Source: Hexactinellida sp. DTS-2022 (Eukaryota; Porifera; Hexactinellida). Taken from it: a stretch of 64,000 nt of DNA. Under the pieces are notes generated by a model, which made no database searches, was not told where the DNA came from, and saw only the letters and a program-made list of their open reading frames with translations. Positions 1 through 12,225 of the stretch are shown one piece after another. The position numbers and the translations under genes are program-made. The stretch covers positions 3,038,001 through 3,102,000 of the forward strand of contig JAPNXP010000011.1 in assembly GCA_028753945.1 (NCBI GenBank). Reading direction: 5' to 3'. Each line of letters opens with the position of its first letter. Position 1 is the first letter of the stretch.

Positions 1-3000
1 TGTTATTATAGAGATATCCTTTTGGGAACAGTATATGACTAATGTTTATTTCTTAGTCGGGAACATAATAGGCACAGTTGTTATTATAGAGAGGTTCTTT
101 TGGCACCGTTTAGAAGTAAATATATTACTTAGTTGGGGACATAATATGGACTGTTGATATTATAGAGGGGTACCTTGCGCACCGGTTCTGACTAATGTAT
201 ATTCTTATTCGGGGAGCTTAAAAAGCACAGTTGTTATTATAGATATGTTCTTTTGCTCTCCGTTTATGAGTTAATGTGTTACTTAGTTTTGAACAAAATA
301 TGGACTGTTAATATTATAGAGAGGTACCTTTGATCACAGTTTATAAATAATGTATATTTCTTATTCGGGGAGCATAATAAGCACATTTGTGATTATAGAG
401 AGGTTCTTTTGCTCACAAAAATATGACAAATGTTTATTACTTATTCGGGGAGCATAATATGGAGTGTTGTTTTTATAGAGAGGTATTTTTGCGCTCGGGT
501 TATGACTAATGTATATTCTTAGTCGGGGAGCATTATAAGCACAGTTGTTATTTTAGAGGTACTTTAGAAACATTTTATGAGTAAATATAATACTTTGTTG
601 GGAACATAATATGGACTGTTGATATTACTGGGAGAAACCTTTTGCGCACCGCTTATGTCTATTGTATATTCTTAGTTGGGAGCATAATATGCACAGTTGT
701 TAGTATAGAGAGGTGCTTTGGGTACTGTCTATTAACTAATGTATTTTTCTTAGTCGGTGAGCATAATAAGCACATTTCTTATTATAGAGAGATGCTTTTG
801 ATCACCGTTTATGAATTATTTATATTTCTTAGTCGAGGAGCATAATAAGCACTTTTGTAATTATAGAGAGGTATATTTGCTCACAAATTTATGTCTAATC
901 TATATTTCCTATCCGGGGAGCTCAATAGGCACATTTGTGATTATAGAGTGGTTCTTTTGCGCACCGTTCATGAGTAATTATATTACTTTGTTAGGAACAT
1001 ATTCTTGACTGTTGTCATTATAGAGACGTACTTTTGAATACCGTTTATGACTAGTTTAGATTTCTTAGATGGGGAGCATATTAAGCACAGGTTGATTATA
1101 GAGAGGTTCTTTTGCGCACCGTTCATGAGTAATTATATTACTTAGTTCGGAACATAATTTGGACTGTTGATATTATAGAGAGGTACCTTTGTGTAACTTT
1201 TATGACTAATGGATATTTCTTAGTCGGGGAGCATAATAAGCACAGTTGTGATTATAGAGAGGTTCCTTTGCGCACATTTTATGAGTAAATATATTACTTA
1301 ATGGGAACATAATATGGACTGTTGATTTTAATGAGAGAAACCTTTGCTCCCGCTTATGACTATTGTATATTCTTAGTTTGGGAGCATAATATGGACTGTT
1401 GTAATTATAGAGCGGTTCTTCTGCGCACCGATTATGACCAATGTATATTTCTTAGTCGGAAAGCTTAATAAGCACTGTTGCTATTATAGAGAGGTTCTTT
1501 TGCTCACCGTTTATGATTATTGTATATTTCTTTTTAGGGGAGGATAATATGCACATTTTTATTATAGATAGTTTCTTTTGCTCACCGTTTATGACAAATG
1601 TATACTTCTTAGTCGGGGGACATAATATGCACAGTTGTGATTATAGAGAGGTTCTTTTGCTCACCGTTTATTATTAATGAATATTTCTTAGTCGGTGAGC
1701 ATAATAAGCAAGGAGTTATTGTAGAGAGATGCTTTTGATCACCGTTTATGAATAATGTATATTTCTTTGTTGGGGAGGCTAATATGCACATTTGTTATTA
1801 TAGAGAGATTCCTTTGCCCCCCGTTTATGACTAATGTATATTTCTTTGTTGGGGAGCATAATGAGCACAGTTTTGATTATAGAGAGGTTCTTCTGCGTCC
1901 CGTTTATGAGTAAATATATTACTTATTAGGGAACATAATTTGGACTGTTGTTATTATAGAGGTTACTTTTGCGTACCGTTTATGACTAATGTATATTTCT
2001 TAGTCGGGGAGCATAATGTGCACACCGTATATGAATAATGTATATTTCTTAGTCGGGGAGCATAATAAGCTCATTTGTGATTATAGAGAGGTTCTTTTGC
2101 TCACTGTTTGTGACTAATGTATATTTCTCATTCGGAAACATAATAAGCACAGTTGTTATTATACAGAGGTACTTTGGGCACCGTCTATGTCTAATGTATA
2201 TTTCTTAGTATGGGAGCATAATGAGCACAGTTGTTATTATAGACAAAGTTCTTCTGTGCACCGTTTATGAGTAAATATATTACTTTGTTTGGAACATATT
2301 CTGGACTGTTGTTATTATAGAGAGGTACTTTTGCGTCAGTTTATGACTAGTTTGTATTTCTTAGACGGGGAGCATAATAATCACAGTTTGATTATAGAGA
2401 GGTTCTTTTGCGCACCGTTTATGAGTAAATATATTACTTAGTTCGGAACATAATTTGGACTGTTGATATTATAGAGAGAAAGCTTTGCGCACCGCTTATG
2501 ACTAATGTATATTCTTAGTTGGAGAGCATAATATGGATGTTGATATTATAGAGAGAAACCTTTGCGTACCGCTTATGACTATTTATATTATTATTTGGGG
2601 AGCATAATATCGACTGTTGTAATTATTGAAGTTTCCTTTGCGCACCGATTATGACCAATGTATATTTATTAATCGCGGAGCATAATAAGCACTGTTGTTA
2701 TTATAGAGAGGTTCTTTTGCTCACCGTTTAAGATAAATGTATATTTCTTTTTCGGGGATGATAATAGCACAGTTGTTGTTATCTTTTGCTCACCTTTATG
2801 ACTACTGTATATTTCTTAGTCTCTTGAGCATAATATGCACATTTGTGATTATAGAGAGGTTTTTTACTCATCGTTTATTACTAATGTATATTTCTTAGTC
2901 GGGGAGCATAATGTTCACAGTTGTTATTATAGAGAGCTTCCTTTGTTCACCGTTTATGACTAATGTATATTTCTTGGTCTGGGAGCATAATAAGCACAGT

Positions 3001-3050
3001 TATTATTATAAACAAGTTCTTTTGCTCACCGTTATTTAGTTAACATATTA
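1..3050. repeat. Satellite A, ~78-bp tandem array (left block)
   Basis: Diverged tandem units recur about every 77-80 bp; the core GAGCATAATAAGCAC and variants is spaced 76-79 bp over 1231-1777. Each unit also holds versions of TTATAGAGAGGTTCTTTTG and CCGTTTATGACTAATGTAT. Two flavours are mixed: a GGGAACATAATATGGACTG form and a GGGGAGCATAATAAGCAC form. Copies differ by many substitutions and small indels, so the array is old. Short frames in it are by-products of the repeat. No gene is seen here. Confidence 0.93.
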
Positions 3051-3350
3051 CAGTACACCCTCGCTAATCCGTCGCCCCTAATCCGAACCCTCGCTAATAC
3101 GAACATGAGAAACCGAAATATTCTTATAATTAAAGTGGAAAAATCGTAAATTGCAATGGAAGTATAAAAAATATGTCTCAGCATAGATGACTTAAGTTAA
3201 GGATTAACCATTAAATCATGAAATTTGACCAAGGATGAGGAGGAAGGCCATTTTTTTATGAAACCACAATATTTAATTTCAATATTTTGATTTAAATACT
3301 CTGATTAATAATCCTTTTGTAAAGAATTGCTTGTATCTTTCTGTTTAAAT

Positions 3351-3533
3351 TAGTGTTTCTTAACCTTTTTAAACTTCCGCACCCCTTCAGCTTTCAAAAT
3401 CAACTCTCGTACCCTTGGTAAATGAAATATCGTTAATTTTAACTATAAACAATACTTGTACTCTTTTCCCGCATTCCCAGAATCGTATCTCGCACCTCCA
3501 GGGGGTGCCTGGACCCCCGGTTGAGAACCACTG
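3351..3533. mobile_element. hAT MITE inside the THAP element's left flank
   Basis: The right end reads GAGAACCACTG, matching inverted the left end TAGTGTTTCTTAACC (one terminal change from CAGTG). The flanks GTTTAAAT (3343-3350) and GTTTAGAT (3534-3541) agree at 7 of 8 positions, the hAT duplication size. No coding capacity. Confidence 0.75.
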
Positions 3534-3679
3534 GTTTAGATAAACATTTAGCTTTGTTCTGTTGTATGTACTTATATTGGTTATGAGTGATAACTTATTT
3601 GTATTCATTTGAATTTCCGATGTTTTAATTTTATGATGATTTTACGAATATCTGTTTAGTCACGTGTTAGTTCGACTTA

Positions 3680-6626
3680 ATGCCTAATAAATGTTCAGCT
3701 CCCGGATGTAAACAGAATTACAGTTCTACCGACTATGCAACTGTGTTCAATTTACCCAAACCACCTGAGCTCAGACGTCAGTGGATCCAAGCACTCCATT
3801 TAGTCGATATTCCTGTAAACACCTTTGTATGTGAAAATCTTTTTCTTATCGAAGATATTTCTCGCACCCATTTTGTACCTTCAGGACCCAATGGAAAACT
3901 TCAAGAAGTTCCTCGGAAGTTTCCATTACTTCGCAAGGGAGCTGTTCCATCCTTCTAACCAGGGTGTCCCAAATATCTTTCAGCACCCGAATCATCTCAT
4001 CCTAGTAAAAGGTTGAAGTTCGAATCAAAAGAAGACCAATTTTTCAGTCGTATGATACGAGAAAGTAGGGAAACATATATACTTGATGAAGAGAAATTTG
4101 GTGTAGTTAATCTAGATGAATTGAAACAAAAGCTGAGTCTCATTACTCTTAACAACTGGTTATTCTGGTCTAGTGATGATGATTCAGTCCATTTTATATT
4201 TCTAGAATTGGAAAATTCTACCATTACAATCATAGCAACACTAACAATTAATTCTTATTTAAGTACAGAAGCTTCTCTCCACAACGAACGAACTTATTTA
4301 TCACTCGAATTTGTTAGAGATATTCGTCAAATTGAAACACTCCTGGATGAAATTCTAAACAATTCGCACCTAAATACTAATACTCCGACTGATCAAACAC
4401 AATACCACATTCAATCAGCTCAACGCATATAATCAAGGTTATCGACACTATTGATAACTCGAGTGACTCAGGGTTGTTAAATGAAGAAAATGTTAGCATC
4501 TCCGCTTACCTCCCACGACTTAACTTTATTTTATGCCAGCTTGAAAATATCATGGTACCGAAAAATAGGCGCAGATACATCGTTATTACCCAGGTATGTT
4601 AATTAATTAAGTGATGCCACCTAAAATGCAAATGTTCTCCATAAATTTTAATATTTGTCTTTAGGTATTGTCACTTCAAGCCCATATTTATTCCCACGTA
4701 TGTTATACATACTTACAATCACTCGATTGTTTATCCCTACCACATTTCCACACATTACAGAGACTTTATCGACCTATTGGATTGGAAAGCGAATATTTTA
4801 TCTTCCTAAAAAACTCTACACGTGACTTCTCAGCTCAGCAAAAGAACGTTATTGTCCAAATTGACGAAGTTCATGTGAAATCCGATATCACATACAAAGG
4901 TGGCAGAATCATCGCACCTACAATGGACACAGGAGATCCTGTAAAGAGAGTTTTAGCAATAATGGTTTCAAGTCTCCACAAAAAGTGGTCAACAATCGTT
5001 CGATTATTCCCGCTTTCATCTACCAACGCTTCAGAACTGTTTCTCACTATCAAATCTGTAATTGGTGACATCGAAAAATGTGGTTTATTAGTTCAGGTAC
5101 TATGTTCAGATAACTACCCTCAAATGTAAATATCTTCAAGATGTTTTCCATTGATCAAAGAACACTCAGTCCTCTAGTTCCTCATCCATATGTATTAATC
5201 GAAAGCTTGTCCTTTTATTTGATGCCGTTCATATAATAAAATCTATTCGGAACAATTGGCTTAACACCAAAGATTTTAACCACACCTTTATATTTCCCTC
5301 TATTGATGATATTTCAATTGAACATATATAACATCCTCTTACTCAGTACAAAGCATGCTTTGAAGATGTCCGATTGCTTTATAAACAAGAACAACATTCT
5401 TTCGCAAAAATTGCTCACCACCTGACAGCAAAATCATGTTGGCCCACCAGTTTTGAACTTCAGAGCGTGAAATTAGCTCTCAAGGTATTTAACGAATCTA
5501 CTATCGCTGGCTTGAAAATTCAAAATGACGCACGAAACCCTAACTTCCAAACGCAGACGGCAGAATTTGTATCTATTATTTTAGACATATGGAAAATATT
5601 CAATCTAAGTACACCCCAGAAGGGAACCCGATTGAATGACGCCTTATCAAAGCCTCTTGTCAAGGATGATCCTCGCCTCCTCTTTTTAGAACGCTTAGTC
5701 TCCTGGATTGATGCATGGGAAGCAATCCCAAGAACTAGTAAGGCATCACTAACCCGTCAGACCTTCACTAGTTTCCGTCATACATGTTTAGCTCTACCTC
5801 ACTTAGTTCGCCACCTAACCAATACTTGTGGATTCTCATACGTTCTGACTACATTCCTCCATAATGATGCATTAGAGCAAACCATTCGGGATAATTATAA
5901 AGACAAATATCTGGAGCAAATTATCATATTTCCTACTATCAAATTCTTGAGTCTGAGCGTAGACTGAAGGTATCCAGCATTTTAAATCTGTATCAGTCTT
6001 CTAAAAAGCAAATTTCAGTCAGAGATTTCATCAAGCAATTTTCTAATTGCCAAGATCCAGGATGTTCGACTGTAACATCTCTACCCATCGAAAAATTTAT
6101 AGACAAACTCTCGGAAATAGAATAAATCGAGTATGATTCTCAAACATTTATGTCAGGATATGCAGTACATCAATTCTATAAGCGGTCTGAGAAATGCTCC
6201 ACCTGTTTGAATTACCTCACTATCGATAAGGAAATTATTATCGAACATTCACCAGACTCAAAATATCAATACTTAAGAGTTAGTTGACAGAGGGTCACTA
6301 AGTGGCCGTCAGATGTTATCTTATCAGCAGTTGTCATAATTTATAAGATCTTTGTTGCAATTGACAACGACAAGTCACTTATGACGGAGCTGGTAAAAGG
6401 ACCTTCGAAGCAGACTTTAGTCGCATTGGGTATTAAATACATCGAGAACACAGCTAGTGAAACTTGGAGAGATGTATGCCATTGTTGCAACACATCTCAT
6501 TGGGATATTTTGAAGCATGTATTTGGCGTGATAGCCAATTGTCTCATTTCCAACAAAGTCAATAATTATAATTCTCATCTTGCTAATCGAGGAAAAGATT
6601 CTCGAAAGATGGAGAAATTTAAGTAG
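3680..6626 (+). pseudogene. P-element/THAP9-type transposase, broken
   Basis: The start at 3680 gives the THAP opening MPNKCSAPGC. The zinc finger is C-x4-C followed by VCENLF, so the usual His of the C-x2-H pair is Leu. The closing AVPSF block ends at a TAA (3956-3958), after which the same frame continues to 4432. The catalytic region at 4668-5129 contains VQIDEVHVKSDITYKGG, matching the first acidic block of P/THAP9 transposases, and LCSDNYPQM. Shifts of frame follow between 5129 and 5374. The C-terminal part is 5374-5967 and 6381-6626. The block that reads DPLEHHFGLYR in the related copies is degraded to DALEQTIRDNY here. A 71-bp intron is likely at 4594-4664. The protein would have cut and rejoined the element ends in the nucleus; this copy cannot. 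Confidence 0.88.
4594..4664 (+). other. Probable intron in the P-type transposase
   Basis: Donor CAG|GTATGTTAA and acceptor TTTGTCTTTAG|GT bound a 71-bp AT-rich stretch. Coding similarity to the transposase at 33.8-37.2 kb runs straight across it (VITQ on the left, VLSLQAH on the right), and the other copy has no gap at this place. Inferred from splice consensus and alignment by eye. Confidence 0.7.
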
Positions 6627-6997
6627 TATAATGTTTAGTAATGTGATTCATATTGGTTTTAGTCGGAGATACAAATAAGATTCGAAACAATGTTAATATT
6701 GTAGTGAAATGGTGTTATTTTCAATATAGTGAATGGCCTTCGAACTCAACCATGGTACTTTAATGGTCAATCCTTATCTTTAGTCATCTATGGTCTCAGG
6801 AGGGAATTTTAAGGAGTACACTAGATGTTTAGTGCGGATTAACAAGGTTTGTACAAGTTTTGTTCGGATTACAGAGATTCTCATTATAGATGATGCCCAT
6901 AGAAAATGCATTACTTCACTAATCCGAACGAATTTAATAATCGGAGCAGAAGATTTTTGAATCGGAACACCTCTGTTCGGATAGCAAGGGTGTACTG

Positions 6998-7516
6998 TAC
7001 TTAGTTGGGAACATAATATGGGTATATTGAGGTTCTTTTGCACACCGCTTATGACTAATCTATATTTCTTTGTCCGGGAGCATTATAAGCACAGTTGTTA
7101 TTATAGAGAGGTTCTTTTGTGCACCGTTTATGAGTAAATATATTACTTAGATGGGAACATAATAAGGACTGATGTGATCATAGAGGGGTGCTTTTTGCAC
7201 ACCGTTTATGACTAAATATATTACTAGTTTGGGAACATAATATGGACTGTACAGAGGTCCGTTTGCGCAACGCTTTTGACTAATGTATATTTTTAGTTGG
7301 GGAGCATAATAAGCACAGTTGTTATTATAGAGAGGTGCTTTTGCTCACCGTTTATGACTAGTGTATATTTCTTAGTTCGAGGAGCATAATAAGCACAGTT
7401 GTTACTATACTGAGGTACTTTGGGCACCGTCTAATGACTAATGTATTTTCTTAGTCGGGGAGCATAATAAGCACAGTTGTTAATATAGAGAGATGCTTTT
7501 GATCACTGTTTATGAA
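6998..7516. repeat. Satellite A, second block
   Basis: The ~78-bp units continue after the THAP transposon, beginning TACTTAGTTGGGAACATAAT. The block stops at the next insertion; TTTATGAA at 7509-7516 is the target duplicated by that insertion. No gene. Confidence 0.9.
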
Positions 7517-7890
7517 CAGAGGCGGCGCCACGCTGGGGCAAGGTGGGGCAAATGCCCCACCTGGCCTTCGGCTTGCCCCACCACTGGTGGGGCAAGCCTT
7601 ATCAATAGCTTAGAATATATTTGGGCGCTTTTGAAGTTTTTTTCGCTCGTCTTCTTAATACGACGCTTTTTTAACCCAATTTTGTAGCATGGATTACGTT
7701 TGAATAGTTTTCATGTTTGCAAGCCTATCGGACAGACGAATGGGGCTCATATTGTAGTAATAGTACTAGCACTATTGTGTGTCTACCGATATTTTTTCAT
7801 AGTGGTTTTATAGTTAAAAATTATGCCCCATCTCAAATGTCCTTTGCCCCGGCCAGCCCCATCGCTCATTTTGGTCTCGCGCCGCCACTG
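7517..7890. mobile_element. hAT MITE with GGCGGCGCCAC ends
   Basis: The ends are CAGAGGCGGCGCCACG and GCGCCGCCACTG in inverted orientation. Exact 8-bp duplication TTTATGAA (7509-7516 and 7891-7898). The interior is GC-rich near the ends and has no transposase. A similar-ended element lies at 29790-30093. Confidence 0.88.
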
Positions 7891-8018
7891 TTTATGAATA
7901 ATGTATATTTCTTAGTCGGGGAGCATAATAAGCACAATTGTTAATATAGAGAGATGCTTTTGATCACGGTTTATGAATAGTGTATATTTGTTAGTCGGGG
8001 AGCATAATAAGCACATCT
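7891..8018. repeat. Satellite A, last block
   Basis: About one and a half further units of the ~78-bp satellite, ending AGCATAATAAGCACA where a Helitron-like start begins. No gene. Confidence 0.85.
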
Positions 8019-8397
8019 ATGCTATTTAAACACAAGCCTGGTTGGGTGTGTGTATATATTTGTTTGTATGTTCCGAGTTGATTGAAGAAACTGGACATTT
8101 CCAAATGAGATTTTTTGCATATAGGGGTAACTTTGGCACCAGCCAACAATTTGAGGTTTCCACTCAAATTTCTCGCACTTCGAGAAGTTATGACGTCATT
8201 GACACATTTCGAAACCCTGAAAATTTCTTAATCGCACATAATTCCAGCCCTCTAAGATATTAATATCTGAAAATTTAATAGAACATGTACATTAATGGTG
8301 CGGACACGTTGGTCACATCAGATTAACAATATGCATCCTCATTATCACATGATTACGTAATCATAAATTTCACATTGTTAAATTTGACTATTTAGGC
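8019..8397 (+). mobile_element. Helitron 5' portion, truncated
   Basis: Begins TCTATGCTATTTAAACAC directly after an A, as Helitrons do (A|TC). About 375 bp are similar to the reverse complement of the two Helitrons at 11721-12703, with shared blocks CGGACACGTTGGTCAC, TATGACGTCATTG and TTCCGAGTTGATTGAAGAAA. The 3' end is missing; a hAT terminus begins at 8398. Confidence 0.78.
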
Positions 8398-10065
8398 CAG
8401 GCTTGTCCAACCTTTTTGGTTTCGCGGCCCCATTAAGGGATCCTTGAGCTACCTGAGGTCCGCACGACCTTGGACATGCCAAGGTAGCATGATGACTGAC
8501 ATTTATTTGGGGATGGCGTTTAACGCGGTCCGGAAGATCATATATGAGACACTTAGGAAGATCACTACATATTATATTTTATTATTAAAAAACTATTGTA
8601 ATGCGATATTTGTTTGCACAAATAGTCAATTTCTGCTCGTATACTTGATGTCGCAATCCGTAAGATTCCTGATAGATGATTGTCTGTTAGGAGTGATCTA
8701 GATTTGCTTTTGACATTTTTCTTCTTTGAGAAAAGCTGTTCACAGGAATATGTGCTGCCAAATAAGGAAATAAATTTAAGGGCGTGTTGCGATATATTAG
8801 GAAATAGATCTGATTGAACATATTTACCATATAATGTCACAAGATCAGTCTCTGCAAAAGCTCTCTTTTTCTCAGAACTATTTTCGATTTCAATTAGTTC
8901 TAGTTGGAACATATTAGGAGCATTAGTGGCATCAGTTCCAAACGGAACTGCAAACAACTTCATTTCATTATATCTGTCACTAAAGTCCGAAAATCTTCGT
9001 TCAAATTCATTCATTAAGTTGTTGATCAGTGCTGAATACTTAACATGGTTCACTGTTTCACTTTTTCTTGTAGATAAGGTTGAGAAATGTACAACCTTTT
9101 TCAAGATAAATTGTTGATGAAATAATTGTAACTTGTTAATGAATGCTTTGACATGCTCATACAGGTTGTTAACGAATTGCTTTTTTCCTTGCAGTTTTAG
9201 ATTTAATTCCATGATATACTTAGTTATATCAACTAGGAATGCGAGATCATTCAACCACTGATCATCATCCAGAAAGCTTACATCCCTTCCTTTGATACTC
9301 ATGAATGTTTTTATTTCTTCAAGTAGTGACCAGTATCTGGCTAGAGTAGACGCTCTACTGAGCAAGCGAACTTGGCTAAAGTAAATAACATCGTTACAGT
9401 CTGATCCTACCTCTGCAAGAAACGCTTGGAATTGTATGTAATTGAGTCCCTTCGACCTTATGAAATTGACTGTATTGACAACATTTTCCATCACATGTTT
9501 CATTTCTAAGGTCTTGGCACAAAGTTGTTCTTGATGAATAATGCAATGGTATGCCATGACAGGAAAGGGCATTGATTTGAGCATTAGGCTAACAAAGCCT
9601 TTATGCTTTCAAGTCATAGCAGGGGCTCCATCAGTTGTTAGACCAGTTAATTTATCATCTGCAAGGTTGAATTTCGTGAAGACACATTTTACTTAATTGA
9701 AAATATCTTGTCCGGTGGTTGTGTCTTTCATTGGACATAAGTCGAGCAGTTCCTCGATTACTTCAAAGTTTTCTGTGACACCTCGTACAAAAATTGCCAA
9801 TTGAGCTGTATCGCTTACATCGGTACTTTCATCAATGGCTAAGCTGTAAAATTTGCATGCATTGAGCCGTTTAATTAGTGAAAATTCGATGTTGGATGAT
9901 AGATCATCTATTCTTCTAGCAACAGTTTGGTGTGAAAGACTGGTGCTCTCTACTATTGACTTCTTATCTGGGCATGCCACAGATGCTAATATGTCTAAGC
10001 TGTCTTTTACAAATTCACCTTCAGATAATTGTTTTCCACTCTTGGCTATCGCTTGCTTCTGTTAT
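8398..10065 (-). pseudogene. hAT (Charlie/GTF2IRD2-like) transposase, 5'-truncated
   Basis: The element's end CAGGCTTGTCCAACC lies at 8398. On the minus strand one frame runs from about 10065 to 8565 with in-frame stops near 9690 and 9620. Readable blocks in order are GKQLSEGEFVKDSL, FYSLAIDESTDVSDTAQL, MKDTTTGQDIFN, LTTDGAPAMT and the C-terminal dimerisation block FGSTYSCEQLFSKKKNVKSK. These are typical of the GTF2IRD2/ZBED branch of hAT transposases. The N-terminal zinc finger and the upstream end are absent; the sequence passes abruptly into the 19-bp minisatellite region. Confidence 0.88.
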
Positions 10066-10199
10066 TAGGCTTGAACGTTACATTAGAAAGTAAGATGACA
10101 AATAATCATAGAAAAGACAAATGGATTTGAAGGTTTCAAATTACTTGAAATTGCCAAATGATCCTAAATAATGTATTTCTCCCATTTATGATCAATTAT

Positions 10200-11720
10200 T
10201 TTGTTTAAGTCATTTGTAACGTTGAAGTCCATTCGTCCCGTTAGATCAATTTGTCTTATTCATTTTCAATTGTCTCGCTCAAGTCATTTGTAACGTTTAT
10301 GTCCATTCATCCCTTTCAGGTCGATTCGTCCCGTTCATGTCTATTTCTCCTAATTACTATCATTTGTCTCTTTCAAGTCTTTTGTGACGTTCAATTCCAT
10401 TCATCAATTTCAAGTCCATTCGTCAAGTTCAGGTCCATTGGTCCCGTTCAGCTCCATTCGTCCCGTTTATGTCAATTTGTACAGTTCAGATCCATTCGTC
10501 CCATTCAGTTCCATTCATCCCTTTCAGGTCGATTCGTCCCGTTCATGTCCATTTCTCTATTTATAATCATTTGTCTTCTTCAAGTCATTTGTCCTTTCGT
10601 TCCGACGGGTCCATTCTTCCCGTTCAGGTCCGTTCATCCCGTTCATGTCCTTTTGTCTTATTCATGTTCATTTGTCTTCTTCAAGTCTTTTGTAACGTTC
10701 AATGCCATTCATCCCGTTCAGGTCCATTCGTCCCATTCAGTTCCAATCATCCCATTTAGATCCATTCGTCTCTTTCTCGTTCATTCGTACAATTCAGGTC
10801 GATTTGTCCCGATCAGGTCCATTCGTTCCGTTCAAGTCAATTCGTATCGACAGGTACATTCGACCCATTAAGGTCCATTCGTTCGTTCATGTCTATTCCT
10901 CTTGTTCATGATCATTTGTCAAACTTATTCAAGTTATTTGTAACGTTCAGGTACATTCGTCCCGTTCAGGTCAATCTTCCCGTTCAAGTGCATTCGTCCC
11001 GTAAGATCCATTGGTCCCTTTCAAGTCAATTCGTCCCGACAGGCCCATTAGTCCCATTGAGGTCAATTCGTCCCGTTGAGGAAATTCGAATCGTTCAGGT
11101 CCATTCGTCCAGTTCTGGTCCATTCTTCTATTTCAAGTGCATTCAACCCGTTCAAATCAATTCTTCCTGTTAGGGTCAATTCGTCCCGTTCAAGTCAATT
11201 CATTCCGTACAGGTCCAATCGTCCCGTTCAATTCCAATCGTCCCGTTCATGTCCATTCGTCCCATTTAGGTGCATTCGTCTCGTTCATAACAAATCTTCC
11301 CGTTCCGGTCCAATCGTCACGTTTATGTCAATTTGTCTTGTTCAAGTCCTCTTATCCCGTCAGGTCCATTCGTCCCATAAATCCCTTCGTCCCGTTCAAG
11401 TTCATTCGTCCAGTTTATGTCAATTCGTCCAGTTAATGACATTCGTCCCGTTCAGGTCCATTGCTCCCGAAAGGTCCATTCGTCCCTTTCTTGTCCATTG
11501 TTTTTTATGGATAATTTGTGTTTTTGAACACATTTGTAACTTTCAAGTCCATTCGTCAAGTTTATGTCTATTTGACTTATTCATGATCTTTTGTCTTGTT
11601 CTAGTTCAATCGTTCCGTTCAGGTCCATTCGTCCCATCAGATCCTTTCGATTCCGATCAGGTCCGGTCCTTCGGTAGGTCCATTCGTCCCTTTATTGTCC
11701 ATTTTCTTTTTAATGGATAA
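10200..11720. repeat. Minisatellite B, 19-bp unit (block 1)
   Basis: Consensus GTTCAGGTCCATTCGTCCC, 19 bp, repeated with substitutions (for example ATGTCC for AGGTCC) and some irregular spacers. Because 19 is not a multiple of 3, each frame cycles through the repeat and long stop-poor frames appear in several frames, including two of about 200 codons. Their translation is just a 19-residue repeat such as VQVHSSRSGPFVPFRSI. I regard them as non-coding. The stretch 10066-10200 is degenerate or unique and holds nothing recognisable. Confidence 0.95.
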
Positions 11721-12225
11721 CTAGCGCGCTTCGCTTGCTAGGTCGCTTCGCGGCAGAACACAACCACACACCAACCGCTTTGCGGTTGGTGTGTGGTTTA
11801 TATACTCCTAATATTGATTATAAAGCGTAAATAGGCCTAAAAAAGTAGAATTTAACAATGTGGAATTTAGTGATTACGTCATCGTGCGATAATGAGTAAG
11901 CATATTGGTGATCTGGTGTGACCAACGTGTCCGCATCATTAATATTCATGTTCTATTAAATTTTCAGATTTTTATCTCTTAAAGGGCGCGAATTGAGTGC
12001 GATTAAGTGAATTTTCAGGGTTCTCGAAATGTGACAATGACGTCATAACTTTTCGAGGTGTGTGAAATTTTGAGTGGAAACCTCAACTTGTTGTCGGGTG
12101 CCAAAAGTTACCCCTATATACCAAAAATACATTTGGAAACCGTCCACTTTCTTCAATCAACTCGGAACATACAAACAAATATATATATCCACATACCACA
12201 CACCCACCCTAGCGTTTTAGTTGTA
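11721..12225 (-). mobile_element. Non-autonomous Helitron, copy 1 of a tandem pair
   Basis: Read on the minus strand, the 3' end is GCGAAGCGCGCTAG followed by T, with a GC-rich stem just inside (CGCGAAGCGACCTAGC), the Helitron CTAG terminus. A second perfect palindrome, ACCAACCGC/GCGGTTGGT, lies near 11775-11795. The 5' end at 12225 is diverged. No Rep or helicase. Its 5' end abuts the 3' end of the next copy. Confidence 0.82.

Larger units (their letters stand above)
3051..6997 (+). mobile_element. THAP/P-type DNA transposon with TA-flanked inverted ends
   Basis: The insertion splits satellite A; the repeat resumes at 6998. The ends are CAGTACACCC and GGGTGTACTG, and TA (3049-3050 and 6998-6999) is duplicated, as the uninterrupted satellite unit shows. 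A second inverted block lies inside the ends, about 3176-3252 against 6722-6795, with shared core CATAGATGACT and AAGGATT(A/G)ACCATTA. Several TAATCCGAAC-like motifs occur in both ends. The interior codes for a P-superfamily transposase. CAGTA ends with a TA target are usual for pogo/Tc1-mariner elements, whereas P elements normally make 8-bp duplications. The element is therefore either an unusual P-type lineage or a P-type body inside pogo-like ends. Confidence 0.85.

Noticed and set aside
10251-11720. Long plus-strand open frames (about 200 codons) with Ser/Pro/Phe-rich repeats
   Set aside because: They are translations of the 19-bp minisatellite, overlap one another in different phases and have no domain or start context.
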